Origin: Actinomycetota bacterium
GTDB taxonomy: Bacteria; Actinomycetota; Thermoleophilia; Gaiellales; Gaiellaceae
Assembly: GCA_003170995.1 (NCBI GenBank)
Contig: PMXT01000024.1
Location: 1 to 14,527 of the forward strand
DNA: 14,527 nt
Direction: 5' to 3'
This document shows positions 6,815-13,130 of this stretch, in pieces. Under the pieces are notes generated by a model, which saw nothing but the letters and a program-made list of their open reading frames with translations, did not search any database and had not been told where the DNA came from. The number at the start of each line of letters is the position of its first letter. Within the stretch, counting starts at the first letter, position 1. The position numbers and the translations under genes are program-made.

Positions 6815-7966
6815 TCAGCGCTTGCCGGCGAGGAAGTCTCGCACTAGCTGGTGATAGTCCGGCACCGGCAACAGGAAGGAGTCGTGGCCCCAGGGCGAGG
6901 CGATCTCCTCGCGCACGAAGTCGCACCCCGCTTGCTCGAGCACACGCCCGATCTCGAGCGAGTGCGCGGTCGAGAAGCGCCAGTCGGTATCGAAGCTGAC
7001 CACCAGGAAGCGGGTCGGGTTCTCGCGCAGCCGCGCGACGGCCGCCTCTTCATCGGCGAAGGGATCGAAGTAGTCCATGACGCGCGAGAGGTAGAGGTAG
7101 GTATTGGCGTCGAAACGCCCGAGGAACTTCTCTGCCTGGTGATCGAGGTAGGACTCGATCTGGAAGTCGATACCGAAGGTCGGCCCCTGCGTATCCCTAC
7201 GCTCGCGCCCGAACTTTCGCTCCAGCGCCTGCTCGGACACGTAGGTGATGTGGCCGAGCATCCTGGCCACGGATAGGCCCGAGTCGGGTTGGCGGTCAGT
7301 GCCGTAGTAGTCGCCGTTTTGGAAATTGACGTCGCGCATGATTGCGTTACGCGCAACCGAAGAGAAGGCGATGTTCTCGGGCGTCAGGCGCGACGAGGCG
7401 CAGATGACCAACGCGTTCTTCATCTCCCCCGGATGATCGATCGCCCACTGAAGAATCTGCATTCCACCCAGCGAGCCGCCGATGCCCGCATACAGACGCT
7501 CGATCCCGAGATCTTTGAGCAGGCGGCGCTGCACCTCGACCAGGTCGCGGACGCTGAAGTGTGGGAAGCGCAGCCCGTAGGGCGTTCCCGTCTTCGGATC
7601 GATCGAGGATGGTCCGGTCGTCCCCGAGCAGCCGCCGAGCAGATTGGAGCAGACGACGAAGTACGTGTTCGTGTCGACCGGCTTGCCGGGCCCGATCATC
7701 GAGTCCCACCAGCCGTCGGTCTTGGGTTCGCCATGGTGCCCGGCGGCGTGGGCGTCACCGGTCAGGGCGTGACAGAAGATGATCGCGTTCGAACGCTCGG
7801 CGTTGAGCTCGCCGTAGGTCTCGTAGGCGACGTCGACGGGCGCGAGCGTCTCGCCAGACTCCAGCACGAGCGGGTTCTCCTCGTCGAAGAGGCGCACGCT
7901 CTGGGTGGCGACGAGACCGGCGCTCGCTCCCGCCTCCGCGTTCGACCCAAGGGTCTCGTGGGTCAA
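6815..7966 (-). CDS. metX: Homoserine O-acyltransferase (MetX family, probably O-acetyltransferase)
   Basis: This 383-residue cytoplasmic alpha/beta-hydrolase-fold enzyme acylates the hydroxyl of homoserine, the committed step toward methionine. Family motifs are clear: FCHALTGDAH, GWWDSMIGPG, SNLLGGCSGTTGPSSIDP, the nucleophile elbow GIGGSLGGMQ with catalytic Ser165, ARMLGHITY, SYLDHQAEKFLGRFDANTYL, TDWRF with catalytic Asp328, and WGHDSFLL with catalytic His361. The start is TTG (7964-7966), chosen because AGGTGAG lies 5 nt upstream and no better in-frame start exists. Some MetX proteins use succinyl-CoA instead of acetyl-CoA; the C-terminal half here resembles proteobacterial MetX, so the donor is not certain. 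It follows metY by 186 nt, and its ribosome binding site is inside a long-range inverted repeat. Confidence 0.93.
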   Translation of the reverse strand: MTHETLGSNAEAGASAGLVATQSVRLFDEENPLVLESGETLAPVDVAYETYGELNAERSNAIIFCHALTGDAHAAGHHGEPKTDGWWDSMIGPGKPVDTNTYFVVCSNLLGGCSGTTGPSSIDPKTGTPYGLRFPHFSVRDLVEVQRRLLKDLGIERLYAGIGGSLGGMQILQWAIDHPGEMKNALVICASSRLTPENIAFSSVARNAIMRDVNFQNGDYYGTDRQPDSGLSVARMLGHITYVSEQALERKFGRERRDTQGPTFGIDFQIESYLDHQAEKFLGRFDANTYLYLSRVMDYFDPFADEEAAVARLRENPTRFLVVSFDTDWRFSTAHSLEIGRVLEQAGCDFVREEIASPWGHDSFLLPVPDYHQLVRDFLAGKR

Positions 7967-7968
7967 CA

Positions 7969-8133
7969 GAACTCACCTCGAAATGACGACCCGCCGACTG
8001 GGTGTGATCGGTGGATGCCAGGCACAGACGCAGCGTCACGTTCGTAGTCGGAGGCTACGGGCGCGACCGAGGACGAAGCATGGCGCCGCCGAGCGCGGCC
8101 AAGCGGTGGAGTGCTTCGTTTCGAGGTGAGTTC
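7969..8133 (-). promoter_or_regulatory. Candidate cis-regulatory RNA: 15-bp inverted repeat sequestering the metX ribosome binding site
   Basis: The metY-metX spacer contains GAACTCACCTCGAAA at 7969-7983 and its exact reverse complement at 8119-8133. In the mRNA the downstream arm includes AGGUGAG, the metX Shine-Dalgarno sequence, so pairing would hide it. The 135 nt between the arms can fold into side hairpins: CGAAGCA/UGCUUCG, GUAG/CUAC, GACG/CGUC and CCGAU/GUCGG. The upstream arm can instead pair with GAGGAGUU just after the metY stop (hairpin at 8123-8146), which would free the ribosome binding site. No SAM-I, SAM-II or SAM-IV core is recognisable. The pairing is seen; the switch function is inference. 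Confidence 0.5.
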
Positions 8134-8152
8134 CTGAAAACTCCTCATTGCC

Positions 8153-9448
8153 TTAGCTTGTCGTATCGGTAGCTTCCCGAAGTGCCTGATCGAGATCGGC
8201 GAGGATGTCGTCGATGTGCTCGATCCCGATCGAGAGGCGCACTGTGTCTCTAGTTACGCCTGCGGCCGCCAGCTCCTCGTCGTTCAGCTGCGCATGCGTG
8301 GTCGTCGGAGGATGAATGGCGAGCGACTTGGCGTCACCGATGTTGGCCAGATGGCTGAATAGCTTCAGGCTCTCGATGAACCGCGCGCCGGCCTCACTCC
8401 CGCCTTTGATGCCGAAGGTAACGAGGCCTCCATAGCCACCGGCGAGAACTCTGTCAGCAACCGCCTTATAGGGACTCGACTCGAGGCCCGGGTAGCTGAC
8501 CCAGGCAACGCTCGGGTGTGCTTCGAGGTGCTTGGCGACGGCGAGCGCATTGGCGCAATGGCGCTCGATCCTGAGTGGCAGCGTCTCCAGCCCCTGCAGC
8601 AAGAGGAAGGCGTTGAAGGGCGAAAGCGCGGCACCCGTGTTCCTGAGCAGCACCGTTCTCGCCCGGCCCACATAGGCGGCCGAGCCGAGAGCCTCCGTCC
8701 AGACGATCCCGTGATAGGAAGGATCGGGCTTGGTCAGACCGGGGAAGCGGTCGGCTTGCTTCGTCCAGTCGAAATTCCCCGAGTCGACCAGAACGCCGCC
8801 GATCGAGGTGCCGTGCCCACCAATGTACTTGGTCGCCGAGTGCACGATGACGTCGGCGCCGTGGTCGAACGCGCGGCAGAGGATCGGCGTCGGCACCGTG
8901 TTGTCGAGGATCAACGGCAGGCCAAGCTCGTGTGCGGCCTTGGCCCAAGCGTCTAGATCGACGACGTTCAACTTCGGATTGCCAATCGTCTCGGCGAAGA
9001 CGAGTCGTGTCTTCTCATCCACCAGCGCGGCCAGCTTCTCGGGCTGATCGGGATCGAGCCAGCGCACCTCGATTCCATACTGGGGCAGAGTGTGCGCGAA
9101 CAGGTTGTAGGTGCCGCCGTAGAGCGTCGAGACCGAGACGAAGTTGTCTCCGGCCCTCGCGATGTTGAGAATGGCATACGTATTCGCCGCTTGGCCCGAC
9201 GCGGTGGCGAGCGCTGCCACGCCACCTTCTAGCGCGTTCACTCTCTCTTCGAGCACCGCCCAGGTCGGGTTGCCGATGCGGGAGTAGATATTCCCCGGCA
9301 CCTTGAGCGCGAATAGATCAGCCGCGTGTTGAGTGTCGTCGAAGACGAACGAAGTGGTCTGGTAGATCGGCACCGCGCGGGCGCCTGTGGTCGGATCTGG
9401 TTCCTGGCCCGCATGCAGTGCCAGGGTCTCTGGTCTGAACTCGTTCAC
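8153..9448 (-). CDS. metY: O-acetylhomoserine sulfhydrylase (PLP-dependent)
   Basis: This 431-residue enzyme of the Cys/Met metabolism PLP family joins O-acylhomoserine with sulfide to give homocysteine (direct sulfhydrylation). It shows [20 protein letters not shown] and [10 protein letters not shown] at the N-terminus. YSRIGNPT (55-62) and ATASGQAA are PLP phosphate-site segments, and [12 protein letters not shown] follows. The Schiff-base lysine is Lys207 in [11 protein letters not shown]. The insertion around GIVWTEALG and length near 430 are typical of MetY (Met17) rather than the shorter MetB/MetZ proteins. I chose the GTG at 9446-9448, with GGAAGGAG 5 nt upstream. The frame is open for another 107 codons upstream, but that stretch is the riboswitch and terminator. 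It is controlled by a SAM-I riboswitch and followed by metX, which makes its substrate. Confidence 0.95.
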   Translation of the reverse strand: MNEFRPETLALHAGQEPDPTTGARAVPIYQTTSFVFDDTQHAADLFALKVPGNIYSRIGNPTWAVLEERVNALEGGVAALATASGQAANTYAILNIARAGDNFVSVSTLYGGTYNLFAHTLPQYGIEVRWLDPDQPEKLAALVDEKTRLVFAETIGNPKLNVVDLDAWAKAAHELGLPLILDNTVPTPILCRAFDHGADVIVHSATKYIGGHGTSIGGVLVDSGNFDWTKQADRFPGLTKPDPSYHGIVWTEALGSAAYVGRARTVLLRNTGAALSPFNAFLLLQGLETLPLRIERHCANALAVAKHLEAHPSVAWVSYPGLESSPYKAVADRVLAGGYGGLVTFGIKGGSEAGARFIESLKLFSHLANIGDAKSLAIHPPTTTHAQLNDEELAAAGVTRDTVRLSIGIEHIDDILADLDQALREATDTTS

Positions 9449-9490
9449 TACTTCTCCTTCCCTTCCATACCTGGAAATGTCCCGGGAACG

Positions 9491-9516
9491 AAAAAGGCCT
9501 CCTGTCCCGGAGGCCC
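9491..9516 (-). terminator. Intrinsic terminator, expression platform of the metY SAM riboswitch
   Basis: On the minus strand GGCCTCC (9509-9515) pairs with GGAGGCC (9496-9502) across a 6-nt loop and is followed at once by TTTTT (9491-9495). This is a textbook intrinsic terminator, lying 42 nt before the metY GTG and downstream of the SAM-I aptamer. When SAM is bound the terminator should form and stop transcription before metY. Confidence 0.92.
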
Positions 9517-9553
9517 TTCTTGCTCCCGCCGGTATGGCGGGCGCTCCGCTTCC

Positions 9554-9672
9554 CCATCTTCCCGCTCCTCGGCCCGGGACGGCCCGTCTTGCGGCTGGAG
9601 TTCGCACCTGCCAAGCCGAAGCTCCGGTTGCGGCGGCGTCATCGGGCCAGTTCCCTCGACCGCTCGTGATGG
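9554..9672 (-). promoter_or_regulatory. SAM-I (S-box) riboswitch aptamer upstream of metY
   Basis: The minus strand carries the S-box core in order. A short P1 strand CCATC (9668-9672) is followed by ACGAGCGGTC, then GAGGGAACTGGCCCGATGA and GCCGCAACC (9626-9657), matching the family's GAGGGA-TGGCCCgaUGA-GCAACC. AGGTGCGAACTCCAG (around 9597-9608) matches GGUGCxAAxUCC. A P4-like hairpin region and GGGAAGATGG follow, the last five bases (9554-9558) closing P1. The family senses S-adenosylmethionine and shuts off methionine genes. The intrinsic terminator 38 nt downstream is the expected platform. Another hairpin (CCCGCC 9525-9530 with GGCGGG 9536-9541) lies between them. P1 is short as drawn and its exact ends are uncertain. 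Confidence 0.9.
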
Positions 9673-9679
9673 TTGACGG

Positions 9680-9714
9680 TTCTCGAAGCGTAGCAGCAGG
9701 GTTATCCAGGTCAA
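9680..9714 (-). promoter_or_regulatory. Probable promoter of the metY transcript
   Basis: On the minus strand TTGACC (9709-9714) and TACGCT (9687-9692) are separated by 16 nt. Transcription would start near 9680, only a few nucleotides before the first P1 strand of the SAM-I aptamer, which is where a riboswitch promoter is expected. The -35 is good and the -10 is weak (TA...T only). Confidence 0.45.
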
Positions 9715-9797
9715 GACGGCGGCCATCTCGCCCGCATAGCGAGACTTCGAACCCCTCGTCGAACGACAATCCTTCAGCTGGGTGCGATCGGCGGCGG

Positions 9798-11009
9798 TTA
9801 ATGGATCGTCTGAAGCATCTTGAACATCGGCAAGTACATGGAGATGACGATTACACCGACCATGCAACCGACGCCGAGTATCATCAAAGGCTCGATGATC
9901 GAGGTGAGCGATGCGATGGACGTGTCGACCTCGTCTTCGTAGAAGTCGGCGACTTTCGACAACATCAGCTCCAGCTCTCCGGTCTCTTCGCCGATCTTAA
10001 CCATCTGACTGATCATGATCGGGAAGATCGGGCTTTCGAGCAGTGGCTGAGCGATCGGGATACCCTCCTGCACCCTGTCCTCGACGTCGAGCAGCGACTT
10101 CTCGACGACCGCGTTGCCCGAAGTGTGAGCGGTGATGTCGATCGCTTTGATGATGTCCACGCCCGAGGCGATAAGCGTCGCGAGCGTGCGCGAGACCCGA
10201 GCCATAGAAACCTTGAGGACAGTCGCGCCAATCCGCATCGGTATCTTGAGCACCATCGCGTCCCAGAGGGCTCGCCCTTGTTGCGTTTTCTTGAAGCGCG
10301 CAAGGCTCCAGATTGCGAGTCCCAAAATAGGAAAGATTACGTACCACCAGCTTTTCAAGATGTTCGAGGCATTCACTATGTATTGCGTCAGAGTTGGAAG
10401 CTGGCCACCGTTCTGTTTGATCATGTGCACGAAGATGGGAACGAGGAACATCAGCATTCCGGTCAGAACGAGACTGGCGAAGCAGAAGACGATGATCGGA
10501 TAAATCATCGCGCTCTTCACCCGTCGCTTGATCTGCTGAGTTTTTTCGATCTGAATCGCTACGCGGTCGAGCACCGTATCGAGAACACCAGCAGCCTCGC
10601 CGGCTTCGATCATTGCCACAAAGAGCGTGTCGAAGACCTTCGGATGCGAGCCCACAGCCTCCGAGAGAAGAAGACCGCGCTCGACCTTGGCACGAACGTC
10701 GGCGATGACGACCGCAAGGTTGTCGTCTTCTGTCTGCTCCTCGAGGATCACGAGCGCTGCCACGACACTAACGCCCGCGCCGATCAGCGTCGCAAACTGG
10801 CGCGCGAACACCTGCAGAGCCTTCGCCGTGACCTTTTTCCCGGGCGATCTCGAGGCTGAACCGCCGGCTTCTGTAACCCGCTCTAGGCGCTCGGCAAGCA
10901 AGCCCCTCTGACGAAGTTGCTCGCGCGCCGACTCGAGATCCGTCGCCTGGAGCTCGCCGATACTCGCGATTCCCTGCGCATTGATCGCGCTGTATGCAAA
11001 GCCGGCCAT
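9798..11009 (-). CDS. pilC: Type IV pilus inner-membrane platform protein PilC (GspF family)
   Basis: PilC/GspF is the polytopic membrane platform on which the assembly ATPases act to add or remove pilin subunits. The 403-residue product begins [20 protein letters not shown], the usual start of the family (Y.A.n..G....G...A). It holds two GspF domains (about 60-190 and 265-385). Family segments include [54 protein letters not shown] and [20 protein letters not shown]. Hydrophobic segments lie near 170-195, 222-243 and 373-395. The ATG is at 11007-11009 with only a weak ribosome binding site. It lies 55 nt after the pilP-position gene, so it is probably the end of this pilus operon. The methionine riboswitch transcript begins beyond its stop. 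Confidence 0.95.
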   Translation of the reverse strand: MAGFAYSAINAQGIASIGELQATDLESAREQLRQRGLLAERLERVTEAGGSASRSPGKKVTAKALQVFARQFATLIGAGVSVVAALVILEEQTEDDNLAVVIADVRAKVERGLLLSEAVGSHPKVFDTLFVAMIEAGEAAGVLDTVLDRVAIQIEKTQQIKRRVKSAMIYPIIVFCFASLVLTGMLMFLVPIFVHMIKQNGGQLPTLTQYIVNASNILKSWWYVIFPILGLAIWSLARFKKTQQGRALWDAMVLKIPMRIGATVLKVSMARVSRTLATLIASGVDIIKAIDITAHTSGNAVVEKSLLDVEDRVQEGIPIAQPLLESPIFPIMISQMVKIGEETGELELMLSKVADFYEDEVDTSIASLTSIIEPLMILGVGCMVGVIVISMYLPMFKMLQTIH

Positions 11010-11064
11010 CGTTTCGCTCTATCGGCAGTATTCGAAGCTCACTAAAGACTGCTTGTAAGCCGCA

Positions 11065-11787
11065 TCAGCTCGTAGTACCGGTCACGGTACTCGCCGACGT
11101 GGTGCTCGTCGTAGCACCGCTCGTCGGTGACGACGTCGTTAGCGCCGTGACGAATTTGATCACGTACCTCGTCGAGTCGGCGGTGTTCTCGAGCGTCACG
11201 CGCTTGCCCTTCCCGATCGCCACCTTCGACTGGCCGCTCTGGAACGATCCGCCTGCGACGCTGATCTCGATCTTCTTCGCCGTTACCGAATCGAGAGTAA
11301 ATACCGGCGAGGCGGACGGAAAAGCCGCTTTCAAAGCAATATCCTCGAGGGTGCCGTTGACCGAGATCCTCGCCGCCACGTACTTGCCCTGCGGGATGGT
11401 GATGGTGGTCGATCTCGTCTTACCGTTAGTGGTCGTATTCGACGACGTAGTGGCCGATTCGCTCGAAGGGGTGGTGGCACTGCCGAACGGGTCCTTGGTG
11501 TTGAAGAGACTGAACCGGCTCAGCTGTCCAGCGCCGGCCTTGTAGCCGTTCGAGTTGGGAAGCGACCCGGGCGTAGCTGACGCCGAAGTCGGTGTTCCAC
11601 TCGAGCTAGTTGCCGACGAGGTAGAAGTCGTCAAAGCGACGGAGCTCGTCGCGCTCCCGCTTTTCTTGAGCATTTTCGGTAGTTCGAGAGCTCCTACAAC
11701 GACCATCACGGCAACGAGCACGAGGAGAATGATCTTCTCCTTTTTTTCCTTCTCCTTCTGCTTGTCTGCGCGCTGTTTCGAAGCCAC
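11065..11787 (-). CDS. Membrane-anchored protein in the pilP position of the pilus operon
   Basis: I do not recognise this 240-residue protein by strong similarity. It has a short, very basic cytoplasmic N-terminus (MASKQRADKQKEKEKKEK), one membrane segment (about 19-35), and a long Ser/Thr/Ala-rich external linker (about 43-95). A segment FSLFNTKDPFGSA (93-104) recalls the (R/K)DPF motif of PilP and GspC proteins. A probable beta-rich domain (about 125-213) and a Ser/Thr tail follow. Its place right after pilM-pilN-pilO is where pilP normally sits. The start is GTG (11785-11787), 15 nt after the pilO stop, with a G-rich upstream stretch. I infer a PilP-like role in the alignment complex; Ser/Thr-rich linkers suggest exposure to the cell wall and perhaps glycosylation. 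Confidence 0.65.
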   Translation of the reverse strand: MASKQRADKQKEKEKKEKIILLVLVAVMVVVGALELPKMLKKSGSATSSVALTTSTSSATSSSGTPTSASATPGSLPNSNGYKAGAGQLSRFSLFNTKDPFGSATTPSSESATTSSNTTTNGKTRSTTITIPQGKYVAARISVNGTLEDIALKAAFPSASPVFTLDSVTAKKIEISVAGGSFQSGQSKVAIGKGKRVTLENTADSTRYVIKFVTALTTSSPTSGATTSTTSASTVTGTTS

Positions 11788-11802
11788 TAGAACTCGCCCC
11801 CC

Positions 11803-12504
11803 TTACGGCGCGGATGTCGTGGTGCCCTCGCTCGAAGAGGACGTGGTCGTGGTTGAGGTCGTAGACGTGGATGTGGTCGAGGTTGAGGTCGTAGACGTGG
11901 ATGCGCTTGAAGCGGTCACGACGGGATGACCGAAGACGTAGGCATCGACCTGGAGTGTCGCCGCGATCTGAGGGAAGCCGTCTGCGCCTTCGGCTAAAGA
12001 GATGTTGTCGACGGTAAACAGGCGCCCGTTCGCGCTCAACTTGTGGTTCTCGACAAGCACCAGCGATTGCAGACGATAGAGGAAATCGGAAAGATCGTAG
12101 AAGCTGCCCTGGAAGATCAGCGTAATCGGTATCACTTGGTAGGTAGTCGCATCGACGACTGTCCCCGGTTGGATCGAGTCAAACCTGATTCCGGTGGCTT
12201 TGGCGACGGAGTAGAGCTGCAGCGAGAGATCGTCCACCTCGGGCTGGTTGGGCATCGCCGTCTGGAGCTTGTAGAGGTCGGCGACGTGTATCTTCGACAG
12301 TCCGGCTCCCTGTGTGGCCTGCGTGCGCGCATCTTGGATCTGCTGATTGAGTTGCGTGATCTTCTTCGAAAGCGAGTTGACCTGGCTCTTCTTCGGCCCG
12401 ACAAGAAGGAAGTAGCCGGCGACGGCAAGCACGATCAAGCCGACCAGCACGACAGCGAGCCTGATCGCGACAGGTGTTTTCTTCAATGCGGGTGCCGGGC
12501 TCAT
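11803..12504 (-). CDS. pilO: Type IV pilus alignment protein PilO
   Basis: PilO pairs with PilN in the inner-membrane alignment complex linking the cytoplasmic PilM ring to the outside. The 233-residue product has a short cytoplasmic N-terminus, one membrane segment (about 13-35) and a coiled-coil region rich in Lys, Gln and Ser (about 39-65). A ferredoxin-like domain typical of PilO follows, with LYSVAKATGIRFDSIQPG, then ITLIFQGSFYDLSDFLYRLQSL (the strand-helix pattern seen in PilO) and FTVDNISL. A Ser/Thr tail of about 35 residues ends the protein, encoded partly by a 30-nt repeat; most PilO proteins lack it. The ATG overlaps the pilN stop (ATGA). Assignment rests on pattern and context. 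Confidence 0.85.
   Translation of the reverse strand: MSPAPALKKTPVAIRLAVVLVGLIVLAVAGYFLLVGPKKSQVNSLSKKITQLNQQIQDARTQATQGAGLSKIHVADLYKLQTAMPNQPEVDDLSLQLYSVAKATGIRFDSIQPGTVVDATTYQVIPITLIFQGSFYDLSDFLYRLQSLVLVENHKLSANGRLFTVDNISLAEGADGFPQIAATLQVDAYVFGHPVVTASSASTSTTSTSTTSTSTTSTTTTSSSSEGTTTSAP
11851..11903. repeat. 30-nt period repeat in the pilO 3' end
   Basis: A 23-nt block starting at 11851 recurs exactly at 11881, giving a 30-nt period within pilO. It encodes the repeating Thr/Ser tail (TSTTSTSTT type). In-frame repeats like this make the tail length prone to change by slippage. Confidence 0.85.
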
Positions 12505-13112
12505 GAGGTCTCTCCAGGCGCTCGTATCTGGGCCGAGATGGAGAACGTGTAGGTCACAGGGGTCGCCCCGGAGTTGATCGCGCTCGAGATAAGCGTCACG
12601 TTGCTCAGAGGCGGAAGGATCTTCAGCCGCGTCATGAGAAGGAACACAGACTCCTGAGAGTAGGTCCAGCCGGTGATACTGAACGTGGGCGTGGACGCAG
12701 ACCCGCTTGCGATCGCCCCAAACAGCGGGTTCGCCGACACGGGCGTCGTTGCAGTCAACGTCGTCAGCTTGACTCCGGATGGCATAGCAAGAGCTACCTG
12801 ACCGAGAATGTTGTCCCAGGGAACGCGATAGGAGAGAGCGCTCGCGACCGCGCCTATCCGCTCGCTCTCGAGCGGAGCTACCTTCCGCTGAACGGGAAGC
12901 GGCGGGTTTACCCTCGCTATACCGTCGTATTCATACTGCAGATCGCTGCGCTCAGTCTTCTTGTCCTGGACCTTCCCGCTTGCGCTCATATACATGGAGA
13001 AGAGCGCCGCCAAGACGATGGCGAGGCCGGCAACTCCTACCAGCAGCGCAGGATCGGGAGTTGTGCGCCTGGCACGTTCCGCATCCTTGGGGAGAAGGTT
13101 GACCGCTCGCAT
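12501..13112 (-). CDS. pilN: Type IV pilus alignment protein PilN
   Basis: PilN spans the membrane; its cytoplasmic N-terminal peptide docks into PilM and its external domain pairs with PilO. The 203-residue product begins MRAVNLLPKDAERARR, containing the conserved NLLP peptide that binds PilM. One membrane segment lies at about 22-42, a short coiled coil at about 46-65, and a ferredoxin-like external domain with VPWDNILGQVALAMPSGVKLTTL and SITGWTYSQESVFLLMTRL, the typical PilN pattern. The ATG at 13110-13112 lies 18 nt after the pilM stop, with GAGGA 9 nt upstream. Its stop overlaps the pilO start. The length is normal for the family. Confidence 0.92.
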   Translation of the reverse strand: MRAVNLLPKDAERARRTTPDPALLVGVAGLAIVLAALFSMYMSASGKVQDKKTERSDLQYEYDGIARVNPPLPVQRKVAPLESERIGAVASALSYRVPWDNILGQVALAMPSGVKLTTLTATTPVSANPLFGAIASGSASTPTFSITGWTYSQESVFLLMTRLKILPPLSNVTLISSAINSGATPVTYTFSISAQIRAPGETS

Positions 13113-13130
13113 AAAGATCCGTCCTCTAGC

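Noticed and set aside
7967..8152. A second SAM-I, SAM-II or SAM-IV riboswitch before metX
   Set aside because: None of the conserved core strings of these classes is present, and no terminator with a T-tract is seen.
9449..9769. In-frame N-terminal extension of metY by 107 codons
   Set aside because: The stretch is the SAM-I aptamer and terminator. MetY homology and a good ribosome binding site begin at the GTG at 9446-9448.
9387..10859. 490-codon open frame on the plus strand antisense to pilC and the metY leader
   Set aside because: It is a GC-driven shadow. Its translation is low-complexity Arg/Asp/His-rich with no domain, and the opposite strand encodes a clear PilC and a riboswitch.
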